Assembly: GCA_946811185.2 (NCBI GenBank)
Contig: OX328096.1
Location: forward strand, 44,964,252-45,028,251
Origin: Hippopus hippopus
Lineage: Eukaryota > Mollusca > Bivalvia > Cardiida > Cardiidae
DNA length: 64,000 nt
Direction: 5' to 3'
The notes beneath the pieces were generated by a model. It did not search any database and had not been told where the DNA came from. It was given only the letters and a program-made list of their open reading frames with translations. Position numbers and translations under genes: made by a program. Positions 22,770 through 32,476 of this stretch are shown here, piece by piece. Numbering within the stretch: position 1 is the stretch's first letter; the number at the start of each line of letters is the position of its first letter.

Positions 22770-23354
22770 TACCCCCTCCCTCTGTCTCACAGAGCCCGAA
22801 TCCCCCAAAAATCGTAGTACTTCGGGAGATAGCGTTTTTCCCGAATCACTACGAAAACGAGCTGTTCAATAGACCTTCAAGGCATATTTCCCGAAGTACA
22901 AGTTTTTTTCCGGACGTGCTACATTATACTACAATTTACTACGCTTTCACCTCGATTTTCTCCCGAAGTACTCCAAGTTTAAGAACCGAGGTACTAAGAA
23001 GCATCACGATCAACACAGACTGTCCCAATTTCTATGTACGAAGGACTACGATGTACAACGAATGACGATGAACTACATCGACAGCTGCAGATCTACTATG
23101 AGTTTCAAATCTTCTCCAAGACTTTGCAGCCGAATTTGAACAAAAGACACAGCCAAGTATATAAATTCCTCATTTTTCAGATGAGAATCAGTCATGAATC
23201 CTAAAATTTTTGAAGTGAAAACGTGCCAACCACAACTGAAGAAGTCATCATTGCCATCTTGTGCTTCAAAATTGAGAAGAGGAAAAAGGCCCTGACTGAA
23301 CAGAGTCTTGTTCGGCAACAGCAGGGGCTGGAATAGGAACAGCACTGACCATAG

Positions 23355-23522
23355 CTTAAGCACAAGAAACAAAGGTGGCGATGGGTGCGGCCTATGCTTA
23401 TCAAAGACGGGAGGCAGAACACCGGACAGTACCGTCAGCTGCTGCAGCAGAGGAAATTACGCGGAATTAGGGCCAGTTTCTTACCCGAACAATGCCGAAT
23501 TGACTACTATGAAGTACACTGA
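23355..23522 (+). pseudogene. PIF/Harbinger-like transposase N-terminal fragment
   Basis: Between stops at 23352 and 23520 a 55-codon frame contains RWRWVRPMLIKD followed by GQYRQLLQQRKLR. An Arg/Trp-rich WVRP motif, then a spacer and G-Y-x-x-L-L-x-x-R, resembles the N-terminus of animal Harbinger/HARBI1-like nucleases as I know the family. The DDE catalytic core does not follow, so only a fragment of the N-terminal region is left, and it is broken by stops at both ends. The intact enzyme cuts and inserts DNA at 3-bp TWA targets. Here the fragment is non-functional. A chance match is possible, because only about 30 residues agree. Confidence 0.35.
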
Positions 23523-23767
23523 AACACTACTAGGTAGGAGGAAGCACAATGAAGTACACCGAAACACGCCGATTTCTGATCAATTCGGCTCGATTTTTGA
23601 ATTGGGGAAAAAAATTTGCACATGTTGAAATTTTTCTGCCGAAGTGTTTTTGAGCCCGAATTGACGCTGATTTGATTCACGAAGCACTACGAATCTCCCG
23701 AAGCTAGCCAAATTCACTGCGAATTTTAAAATTTCAAATTCGGGATCAATTTGGGGTCTGTTAGACC

Positions 23768-23789
23768 GGGGGGGGGGGGGGGGGGGGGG
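23768..23789. repeat. Poly-G tract of 22 bases
   Basis: Twenty-two consecutive G residues at the right end of the Harbinger-like element, mirrored by a shorter C-rich left end. Confidence 0.9.
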
Positions 23790-23790
23790 T

Positions 23791-24254
23791 AAGTAGACCC
23801 TTTGTTTCAGAGGTGAGAGAAATACCGGTAAATCTAATTGCATTGACTTTCATCAGTCCTTGAAATTTCAGCTGAGCTTGGGTTCAAACCTCTGAATAAC
23901 TCAGTGGGACCGAGCTCTATGGGATGATACAATGCTGGTTTATGTAACCAAGCAAAACAAAGGTGTACTTATTGTATAATAAGTTGAATCTTCCTAAATT
24001 GTATAATAAGTTGAATCTTCCTAAATTATACTAACTCCTGTTGTATGGACATTTATTCTTGTATTGATGAAATGTTACTGAAACTGGTATTGTTTTTATC
24101 ATAGATGTATGGCTGCAATTTCCTGTAATGTTCACAGCATACCATTAGGTTTAATGTCAGACCATCATCTAAATGAATATTTAATACCAGGCGTCTGGCA
24201 GTTACCCTTTATCGAGTCCAAATTTTGCGTCTCTGTCTTACCCAAATTTGGTAC
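23791..24254. other. Spacer with a possible SINE B-box and a short duplication
   Basis: GAGCTTGGGTTCAAACCTC near 23873 resembles a B box. TATAATAAGTTGAATCTTCC and a few following bases are tandemly repeated at about 23975-24025. Nothing else is seen. Confidence 0.3.
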
Positions 24255-24560
24255 AGTGTAGTTTATACTCACGATTGCTGTCTGATCTTAGTTTATCTTG
24301 TCTGTTTGGGGCTCAACACCGTTTTATCAGCTTAGGTCGTATCATGGTGGCCAGTGCAGCTTCACATGTGTTTCCTGGCTTTCTCAAACCAGTACTGACA
24401 CAACTTTCTTTCCAAATCAATGACTGCTTTTCTTAAATGCATCACAGAGGTGAGAGGCAAAAAATTGACGGAAAGAGAGCTTGCCCCAACCGAGTATCGA
24501 ACTCACAACCACCAGGTCACAAGTCAGATATGCTGACCACTGAGCTACCTGTGCAGGCTA
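24255..24560 (-). repeat. tRNA-derived SINE, reverse orientation
   Basis: On the minus strand the head is CACAGGTAGCTCAGTGGTCA (A box), then TGACTTGTGACCTGG and GTTGTGAGTTCGATACTC (B box). A body follows with conserved SINE pieces (AAGCAGTCATTGATTTGG, GCACTGGCCACCATG). The head lacks a complete acceptor stem, so it is not a functional tRNA gene. Confidence 0.65.
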
Positions 24561-24636
24561 GATCATAAAGTCATCTGATGGCAACAATAGCTTTAAACTA
24601 CTTTCTTAAGACAACAAAATTTTGGACATTTCCATG

Positions 24637-24865
24637 TTAACTGTTTACCAAATGAGGAAATTTTAGACAGGTCCAAATCAAAAGCATTTGCAGACAACAA
24701 AATGAAAACGACTCAGAAATTGAGGGTTATACTGGAAAGGATAGTAAACATTGTGGGAAAAGGAGAAAATGCTGGTTGTCAGCATTTTCTCCTTTTCCCA
24801 CAATGTTTTCAAAAGGCTTCTTTCTCAGGGTCGTTAAAAGTTGTGATTGTGTGGTAAAGGGTTAA
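24637..24865 (+). mobile_element. TTAA-hp MITE, full length, 229 bp
   Basis: TTAACTGTTTACCAAATGAG to GTGTGGTAAAGGGTTAA. The palindrome is nearly perfect, with a centre change (GGTTGTC). A short fragment of another left half (GACAACAAAATTTTGGACA) lies directly upstream at 24610-24630. Confidence 0.9.
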
Positions 24866-25124
24866 AAGCATTTGAAGATGACTAAAATGTGGCTCAAATG
24901 TAGAGTAGTCTTTGAAAAGGTGAAAAAGTATTTTAGGAAAAGGATAAAGTGCAGGTTGGCACGTTTTTCTTCTTTTCTTAGAAAGTCTTCAAATTTATCC
25001 TCTGGGTCATAAAACATGGGACCGTTTGCAATGGATTAAATTCCAGTACTAACTATGAGGAATTTTTGAGAGGTTGAAAATCATATTCATTCCTTTCATT
25101 GGAATTATTTTTCTGCCTAATCTC
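24866..25124 (+). mobile_element. Weak TTAA-hp remnant
   Basis: TGGCTCAAATG, AAAAGTATTTTAGGAAAAGG and GCACGTTTTTCTTCTTTTCT at 24890-24985 outline an old copy without termini. Confidence 0.35.
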
Positions 25125-25376
25125 TTAATCCTTTACCAAACAATCCCAAGTTTTATAAACCTTGAAGAGAAAGGCCTTTGACAACATTGCGGGAAAAGGA
25201 AAAAAAGGTGGTAACCAGCACTTCTCCTGTTCTATCCTGTTTGCTACCCTTCCAAAGCCTTATTCTGTCAGCTGATTCTCATTAATTTTGTCGTCTACAA
25301 ATGTTTGAACTTTTTGTCTGCAAAGGCTTTAGATTTGAACTAAAAGTCTAAAATTTTGTCAATTGGTAAAGATTCA
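25125..25376 (-). mobile_element. TTAA-hp MITE, diverged
   Basis: Left TTAATCCTTTACCAAACAAT. The right end has decayed to AATTGGTAAAGATTCA. The palindrome arm is lost after GGTGGTAACCAGCAC, and TTTGTCTGCAAAGGCTTT is a partial duplication. Confidence 0.7.
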
Positions 25377-25864
25377 TGTAAAGGTGCGCATACTGGATCC
25401 CTAGGTGTTATCAAGAATTTTGTTCCACTGCAAAACACTGCAGTGACACTGTGATTGCTTATTTTCTAAAAGCCACTCTGAAATTATAGAGTAGAATCTG
25501 CAGAGGCATAGTCTGTTAGGAACTGCCTGCCAGTCCAACTGCAGCTATTTCATATAGATTGTCAAGTTTGAGGTAGTCAGAGTGACAATAAGTCCCTGTG
25601 GACCAATATATAGATCAATACAAATGATATTATAGTATCAAGGAAAACAGAGTTATTGTTACCGTGTTATTGTAATTTTCTCTCAGGGAACCATAGACGA
25701 TTATGTTTTGGATAATAAACCATATTCTGTGAGGCACTAGCTTGGATGCTTTATTGACAGTGTAGATCTGTACAGTCTGATCTTAGGTCTACATTGTTTG
25801 ATACCTTGTGAGATAATTTGGCCAGAAAACTGCAGATTCTTCACTGCTTAAAAATGGCCATTTC
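25377..25864. other. Spacer with one half of the dispersed hairpin repeat
   Basis: TGTACAGTCTGATCTTAGGTC near 25768 matches the GATCAAGATCAGACTGCA repeat. No gene is seen. Confidence 0.35.
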
Positions 25865-26102
25865 TTTAAATTCTTTACAAAACAGTCCCATTTTGTATTG
25901 ATCCTGAAAGAGAGGACAGTTGAAAGTATGTTTAGAAAAGGAACAAAAAGCTTGTTACTGGTCACTACTTTCTCCTTTTACCCCAATATTATCTACTCTC
26001 TGAAAGACAACTTTAATTGTTTGAGCCAAGTCTGATTTTGTCTGCTAAATTCAATGCTATCAATACCAACAAGTCTAAATTTTTGTTGTTGATAAAGAGC
26101 CA
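25865..26102 (-). mobile_element. TTAA-hp MITE, strongly diverged
   Basis: AAATTCTTTACAAAACAGTCCC left and GTTGATAAAGAGCC right, palindrome recognisable only as CTTTCTCCTTTTACC. Confidence 0.5.
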
Positions 26103-26518
26103 ACCATGTTAAGTAACAAATAAACCATGAACAGTTTCTTTAAAAAGGTGTAGCCATCCAGATGATCAATCATCACTGCAAAAGCCTGGTTTCAATCATC
26201 ACTGCAAAAGCCTGGTTTAAAATTTGCCAAAAAGAAACGACTGTATAGATGAAGGCAAATTACTATAATCAGAGACATACAGTAAACTGTGTCTCTGCTA
26301 TAATGAAATAGACTTGAAAGCATATCTTTCAAGGTCACAGAAAACAGGATGAGAAATGGTATGATTGCTGTCCAATTTATTTTAAAGAAATCTTAATTAG
26401 CATGAAGAAACAGAACTAATCTGTTTGATAATTGGGTTAAATGTGTTGCATATAAAATATATTAAGATGTATTTAATAAAGATTTTTGGTTTTAAGCACT
26501 GTCTTCTTTGCCAAGCTT
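26103..26518. other. Spacer with a 28-bp tandem duplication
   Basis: TCATCACTGCAAAAGCCTGG is directly repeated at about 26168 and 26196. No other structure is seen. Confidence 0.5.
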
Positions 26519-26725
26519 GGTAGCTCAGTGGGCCAGTAAACTGGAAGTCTGAGTCCCAGCTTGGCTAAGCTTTTTTTTTTGAAGATGGATGACAGTAACT
26601 GCAACAGGATTCATTTCCTCTCTCACTGTTGAGATTGTTTCAGACTTGTTTATGTAGAAAAGCGGCCAGTGGCTCGGAAAGAGTGTTGTGGATACTACTG
26701 GTAAAAGGACACACGAAGAATGCAT
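26519..26725 (+). repeat. tRNA-derived SINE, 3'-truncated
   Basis: Head TGGTAGCTCAGTGGGCC (A box) and GTCTGAGTCCCAGC, a T run, then GATGACAGTAACTGCAACAGG and GCGGCCAGTGGCTCGGAAAG. The body order matches the copies at 40.9 and 59.4 kb. Confidence 0.6.
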
Positions 26726-26916
26726 GTTGTTGTATGGCCATAGTATCGCATAATAGCACAGTTTTTATCGAAGATCAAATCTTTTGCAGTCAGGCTTTGA
26801 TGAAGAAAGTAAATGAAGTTGGTCCAAGCTTTTTAGGGGTTATGTTTATGTAGGATGAATTTTATTTTCGATGATATAAAATTATGGAAGCATGAAGTCA
26901 GGTGACTGTCTACACC

Positions 26917-27145
26917 GTAACTCCTTACCAAACACCAAAATTTTGGATTGGACCAAATTGAAAGCATTTGCAGATGACAAATTAAATATGGCTCAAAGGA
27001 TGACTTCTATCTTTGATAGGGTAGAAAACATTGTGGGAAAAGGAGAAAATGCTGGTTACCAGCATTTTCTCTTTTTCCTGCAAGGTTTTCAAAAGCCTTC
27101 TTTCTCAGGGTCATTAAAACTTGGGATAGTGTGGTAAAGGGTTAA
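26917..27145 (+). mobile_element. TTAA-hp MITE, full length, 229 bp
   Basis: Left GTAACTCCTTACCAAACACC (TTAA changed to GTAA), right GTGTGGTAAAGGGTTAA, well-kept interior GATAGGGTAGAAAACATTGT. Confidence 0.9.
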
Positions 27146-27454
27146 CATGTGTGGTATGGAGATGTAACCCAACTACTTTGTTCTCTTTATGAATATTCTC
27201 TGAACAAAATGTATTGATCGACTGAATTCGGAATACATGTACCACTAAGTTACAGCCCATCTTTTTGAAAAATGCAAAAAATCTATTACAAAGTTGGTTT
27301 ACCCCATTTAGTAATAAAATCAATACATTTTATGATTTTGCAATATATGGTAGCTCACCAGTCCTAGACCCTTGTTCATCAACCATGTTGCTTTAAACGA
27401 CTTTTCAGTCATATAACAGCAACATCATTGGTATTCATGTTTTTTCTGATTGTC
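27146..27454. other. No recognisable feature
   Basis: AT-rich spacer. Confidence 0.3.
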
Positions 27455-27683
27455 TTAACTCTTTACCACACAATCCCGACTTTTAACGACCCTGAGAAAG
27501 AAGCCTTTTGAAAACATTGTGAGAAAAGGAGAAAATGCTGGTAACCAGCATTTTCTCCTTTTCTCACAATGTTTTCAACCCTTCCCAAGCCAAATTGTAA
27601 TTTTTCAGGCACATTTATTTTGTCGTCTGCAAATGCTTTCAATTTGGACCCGTCTGTAATTTTGTCGTTTGGTAAAGAGTTAA
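27455..27683 (-). mobile_element. TTAA-hp MITE, full length, 229 bp, compensated palindrome
   Basis: TTAA at both ends. A change in one arm (GTGAGAAAAGG) is matched in the other (CCTTTTCTCAC), so the palindrome stays perfect. Confidence 0.93.
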
Positions 27684-27775
27684 GCACCAGGCAGATGCTC
27701 CCATGAAAAACTAGTGCCTTGGGTTAGGGCTGGACCAAGAACTTGTTGATTCCAAATATACCTGCTTAACCCTTT

Positions 27776-28000
27776 TCCACACAATCCTGAGTTTTAATGA
27801 CCCTCAAGAAAGAAGGCCTTTGAAAATTATTGGGGGAAAAAGGAGAAAATAAGGGTACTCAGCATTTTCTCCTTTTCCCACTATGTTTTCTACCTTTTCA
27901 GAGACAAGTCCCATTATTTTAGCCATATTCCAACCTATTATTTTTAAATGCTATCAATTTTTGAAAGGTCTAAAATTTTTCTGTAAAAGGTTGTGTAAAG
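27776..28000 (-). mobile_element. TTAA-hp MITE, right end decayed
   Basis: Left TTAACCCTTTTCCACACAAT. The first arm has diverged (AAAATAAGGGTACTCAGC) while the second is intact. The right end is TGTAAAAGGTTGTGTAAAG. Confidence 0.75.
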
Positions 28001-28557
28001 CAGGATTTAGGTTTGCTTTCAGGTGAAATATATAATTTTAAAATAAATGGATGTTTTCTATGCAGAAAACCCTTGATTATACAAATTTCAGGGCTGTTTT
28101 GCAAGAAAATATTATGAAATATATTCAACAAAGTGTGAAGACCTGGGATCAGACTGGACTGTCTGTTACAGCATGTGAAACAACTTTTGATAATGCATTT
28201 AACTGAGGTCATGTATTTTACAAATCGACAAATGCACTTCAACATTAGTCAGAAAGGCTGTAATACATCAGTCTGACAAAGTGGATTTCAAAGCTATCAA
28301 TCTTACATTAAACCTTTAAGCATCTTTCACAACGATAACAATAGTTTCCTTTGCGGCCAGTATTGATCAAGATAAGACTGCACAAAATGTTCAGTCTGAT
28401 CTTTTATTTACACTGTCGGCTTAGCTGAAACATAATGAACAAGAGCAACCTTATAATTACAATTATTTTGGCCTAATTTCCAGATTGAAAGCATTAGTTC
28501 GGTTTATTTGGTGCTCGAAGGGTCCACCCTCAGACTGCTCAGTACAATATTATGGTC
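28001..28557. other. Spacer containing a dispersed hairpin repeat
   Basis: At 28367-28420 GATCAAGATAAGACTGCACA pairs with TGTTCAGTCTGATCTT across a short loop. No gene is seen in the remainder. Confidence 0.5.
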
Positions 28558-28757
28558 ATTGTACTCTTAACCAGAGGACAAAATTTAAGACTCATTGTTA
28601 TTGGAATTATTTGCAGACATGGGAATTAAGGTACTTCAGATGATGGAATTTGTCTTTAACAGGGCTGAAAATGATTTGGGAAAAGTAGAAAATGCATGTG
28701 GCCAACATACTCTTTTCAAAACTCTTTTTTCTTAGTGCCTTCAAAACACAGTATTAT
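28558..28757 (+). mobile_element. TTAA-hp MITE, left part, split by a Helentron-like insertion
   Basis: ACTCTTAACCAGAGGACAAA through GGGAAAAGTAGAAAATGC to CAGTATTAT. The missing last 16 bases (TTTGGTAAGGGGTTAA) are found at 31066-31081, just beyond the inserted element. Confidence 0.75.
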
Positions 28758-31065
28758 TAGCTCCACTGGCCGAAGGCCAGCGGGCTTATGTCATGGCCTG
28801 TTGTCCGTCGTGCGTCCGTCCGTCCGTCCGTGCGTTAACTTTTTTTTAAAACGTCTTCTTCTCTGAAACTACCCATCCAATTTTGATGAAACTTCACAAA
28901 ATGATCCTGCCATGGTCCTCTTCAGAATTTCTTGAAAGAATTTAATTCCGTCAAAAACTCTGGTTGCCATGGCAACAAAACTGAAAAATTTTGAAAATCT
29001 TTGAAAATCTTCTTGTCTGAAACCATAAGGCCAAGGGCTACCAAATGTGGCATGTAGCTTTATCTAGTGGACCTCTACCAAGTTTCTTCAATTTATAGCA
29101 CTGGGGTCAAAATTGGCCCCGCCCCGGGGGTTACAAGTTATACATGGGCTTATTTAGGGAGAACTTTAAAATTCCTCTTCTACCTAGCCATAGGGCCTAG
29201 AGCTACCAAATTTGGCATGTAGCTTTATCTAGTGGACCTCTGCCAAGATTGTCCAAATTATAGCCCTGGGGTCAAATTAGGCCCTGCCCGGGGGTAACAA
29301 GTTTTACATGGGCTTATATAACAAGTTTTACATGGGCTTATATAGGGAGAACTTTAAAATTCTTCTTTGACCTAGCCATGGGGCCTAGGGCGACCAAATT
29401 TGGCATGTAGCTTTATCTAGTGGACCTGTACCAAGGGTGTCCAAATTATAGCCGAGGGTCAAATTTGACTTCGCTCCGGGGGGTAACATGTTTTACATGG
29501 GCGGGCTTATATAGGAAAATCTTTCGCATCTAGCTATAAGGGCTAGGGCTATCAAATTTTGCATTTAGCTTTATCTAGGGGGTCTCTATCAAGGGTGCCC
29601 AAATTATAGCCCAGGGGGTCAAATGTAGCCCCACCCCAGGGGGTCACAAGTTCTACATGGTCTTATATAAGGAAACTTTAATAATCTACTTGTACATAGC
29701 CATATTTAGGCCTAGGGCTACCAAATTTTGCATGTAACTTTATATAATGGGCCTCTACCAAGAGGGCCCAAATTTTAACTTTGGGGGTCAAGTTTGACTC
29801 CACACCAGGGGTCACAAGTTTTACATTGGCTTTTATAGTGAAAACTTGATAAACCTGTGTCATGGATCACATATTTTACAGGGCCTTTTATTCAGCAAAC
29901 TTGTTTTACATGACTTTTTATTGGGCAAGATTAAAAAATCTTTTTGTTTATAACCACACATTCTAGTTTCATATTGTAGGTCTGGGGTCAAAATTGCCTT
30001 CATTCCAGGGATCGCAAGTTTAACATGGGCTTCAAAATATTGTCACTTCAATTTAAACATTAATCAAGGGAAATAACTCTTTTTATGAAAGATAAAGTTC
30101 GTTACTATTTACCTCCCTTGATTATCAAGCTGCGGTGATACATGATTGGTGCTAGACAAGTTTTTTAGCTTCACTGGCCGAAGGCCAGCAGGCTTATGTT
30201 ATGGCCCGTTGTCCGTTGTGCGTCCATCTGTATGTTAACTTTTTAGCTCACTTGAGCACAACGTGCTCAAGGGGAGCTTTTAGGATCACCTGGTGTCCGT
30301 CGTGCGTCGTGTGTCGTCAACAATTCTTTAAACATCAACTCCTCCTAAACCACTGGGCGGATTTGGACCAAACTTGGCTGGAATGTTCCTTGGAAGGTCC
30401 TCTTTAAAAACTGTTCACAGAATTTGATTCCATCAAAAACTCTGGTTGCCATTGCAACCAAATGGAATTTTTTAGGGAATTCTTTAAAAATCTTCTCCTC
30501 TGAAACCACGGGTCAGATTTTGAAATAATTTCACAGATATGCTCCTTGGGTGACCCTTTTTAAAAATTGTTCGTAAAATTTTGATCCGTCAAAAAATGTG
30601 GCTCTGGTGAATGGGGGCTTCTTGCACCATATAGAAATGAAGGAATTCTTCAAAATTCTTCTTCTCTGAAACCGCTGGTCAGATTTCGAAATAATTTCAC
30701 AGGATTGTTCCTTGGGTGACCCTTTTCAAAACCTGTTCGTAAAATTTTGATCCGTCAAAAAACGTGGCTCTGGTGAATGGGGGCTTCTTGCATTATACAG
30801 AAATGAAAGAATTCTTTAAAAATCTTCTCCTGTGAAACAGCAGGTCAGATTTTGAAATAATTTCACAGGATTGTTGCTTGGGTGACCTTTTTCAAAAATT
30901 GTTCGTAAAATTTTGATCCGTCAAAAAATGTGGCTCTGGTGAATGGGGGCTACTTGCACTATATGGAAATTTAGAAATTCTTAAAAATTCTTCTTCTCTG
31001 AAACGACTGGTCAGAATTTTACTTAATAGCCAGTGGAGCGATACAGGGCCATGATGGCCCTCTTG
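28758..31065 (+). mobile_element. Composite Helentron-like element, TAGCTCCACTGGCC family
   Basis: The head TAGCTCCACTGGCC with hairpin CTGGCCGAAGGCCAG is followed by (GTCC)n near 28803-28835 and a run of diverged units built on TTGGCATGTAGCTTTATCTA and CTGGGGTCAAATT. Two more heads occur inside: TAGCTTCACTGGCC at about 30168 and TAGCTCACTTGAGC at about 30244. There is one tail: GCCAGTGGAGCG, hairpin AGGGCCATGATGGCCCT and CTTG before TTT (31065). The element is flanked by the two parts of one TTAA-hp MITE. No protein is encoded. Confidence 0.7.
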
Positions 31066-31081
31066 TTTGGTAAGGGGTTAA
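31066..31081 (+). mobile_element. TTAA-hp MITE, right end of the split copy
   Basis: TTTGGTAAGGGGTTAA completes the copy begun at 28558. Confidence 0.75.
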
Positions 31082-31293
31082 CCTTTTATCAAAGGGTACC
31101 ATGATTTTACTACTCTGGTGAGAAACGTTTTGAGAAGATGCTTGTTACCCACAGTTTCTCTCTTTACCCACAACACCTCCTAATCTTTCAAAGACAAAAC
31201 TCCTGGCAGATGTTAGTCATATACAATTTGTCATTTGCAAAAGCCTTCTATTTGGACTAGTCTAAAATTTTGTGTTCAAGAAAGAGACTTTTC
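31078..31293 (-). mobile_element. TTAA-hp MITE, diverged, sharing a TTAA with its neighbour
   Basis: TTAACCTTTTATCAAAGGGT left, no recognisable right TTAA (TTTTGTGTTCAAGAAAGAG). Both palindrome arms are eroded. Confidence 0.55.
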
Positions 31294-32070
31294 AGGATCA
31301 AAAACCAGGAAAATTGATTATAGATAATTATGAAATTAGTATTAAGACATGAATATAATGCGAAAAAATATTGTTGATATGTTATGAGCACTTTTTCCTG
31401 CTACCATGTGCAATGCTTTCAAAAGTTATTTGATGCAAGACACATAAAGGGATTTGTCTGTTGGATAATGAGGTGAAGAATAAAACATCCGTGTTGGTAT
31501 GGATAACTCTGATTGCTCTGAGACAAAATATCTGTATAGGTTATTTCCCTTCTTGATTTCCAAAAATGGCTGAAAAAGGAATGTGTTGATTTTGCTGATT
31601 AGCGCTTGAATTATCATTATTTGTCATACAACTTTGAATGAATGAGTGAATGTTGTTTTCAGGGGCATCAACAGCTTTGGTCATTTAGCGTATATGTATG
31701 TCATAAAAGATGACAAACTGGAGTTTTTGAGCTTAAACATCATATGAGTTTTGAATTATTTCACTGAACAGAAGATGCAAACCTTGTATCTGCTCTCTGT
31801 ATCTGAGAGAGAATATTCATACTAATCTTCAGTGTGTTTGTGAAAATCTTAACACTATATTAATTTTTCTAAATGATTGTGAAGGAAGTTTTTCAATTTT
31901 ATTAAGTTCATGTCACAATTTTGCCAATATTATAATTTTTATCAGACTGCATAGAGAGCATCAGAATCAGGAAAACAAAATTGGGGTATTGTAATGGTTT
32001 TATATTAGAACCAGTCATTATTTTCAGTTGTCGGCAAGGTCATATGCCTCTACTTTGAAATGTTACAATC
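31294..32070. other. No recognisable feature
   Basis: AT-rich sequence; ORFs here are short and unconvincing. Confidence 0.35.
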
Positions 32071-32299
32071 TTAACCTTTTACCACACAACAAAATTTCAG
32101 ACCCGTCCAAATTGAAAGCATTTGCAGACGACAATATCAGTATGACTCAAATGATGCAATTGTTCTTCGATAGGGAAGAAAACATTGTTGGAAAAGGAGA
32201 AAATGCTGGTTATCAGCATTTTCTCCTTATCCCACAATGTTTTCAAAAGGCTTCTTCCTCAGGGTCATTAAAAGTTGAGATTGTGTGGTAAACGGTTGA
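32071..32299 (+). mobile_element. TTAA-hp MITE, full length, 229 bp
   Basis: TTAACCTTTTACCACACAAC left. The right end is GTGTGGTAAACGGTTGA, with TTAA changed to TTGA. Palindrome intact but for two positions. Confidence 0.9.
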
Positions 32300-32476
32300 G
32301 TCATTACCACACGACTATATTATAGACTTGTCAAAATTCAAAGCATTTTGCTAACCACAGATTAATTGTGGCTGAAAGATGTTTTTATTTTCGAGAGAGT
32401 AGAAAAAATTGTTGGTAGAGGAGAAAATGCTTGTTACCAGCATTTACTCTTATTTCTATGATGTTTTTCCAAGGTT
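32297..32476 (+). mobile_element. TTAA-hp MITE, truncated by a Helentron-like insertion
   Basis: Abuts the previous copy (GAGTCATTACCACACGAC). It ends at CCAAGG immediately before TTTTTAGCTCC; the right end was not found downstream. Confidence 0.7.

Larger units (their letters stand above)
22770..23790. mobile_element. Decayed PIF/Harbinger-like element with poly-C/poly-G ends
   Basis: The left end is TACCCCCTCCCTCTGTCTCA followed by CAGAGCCCGAATCCCCC. The right end inverted is a C run, then GGTCTAACAGACCCC and GATCCCGAATT. Inner arms also pair (CTTCGGGAGATAGCG with ACGAATCTCCCGAAG). The interior holds a transposase remnant. The assignment rests on that remnant plus GGGGTCTGTTAGACC-type ends. 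A clear 3-bp target duplication was not found. Confidence 0.45.

Noticed and set aside
24470..24560. A tRNA gene
   Set aside because: A and B boxes are present on the minus strand, but the acceptor stem does not close and a SINE body follows.
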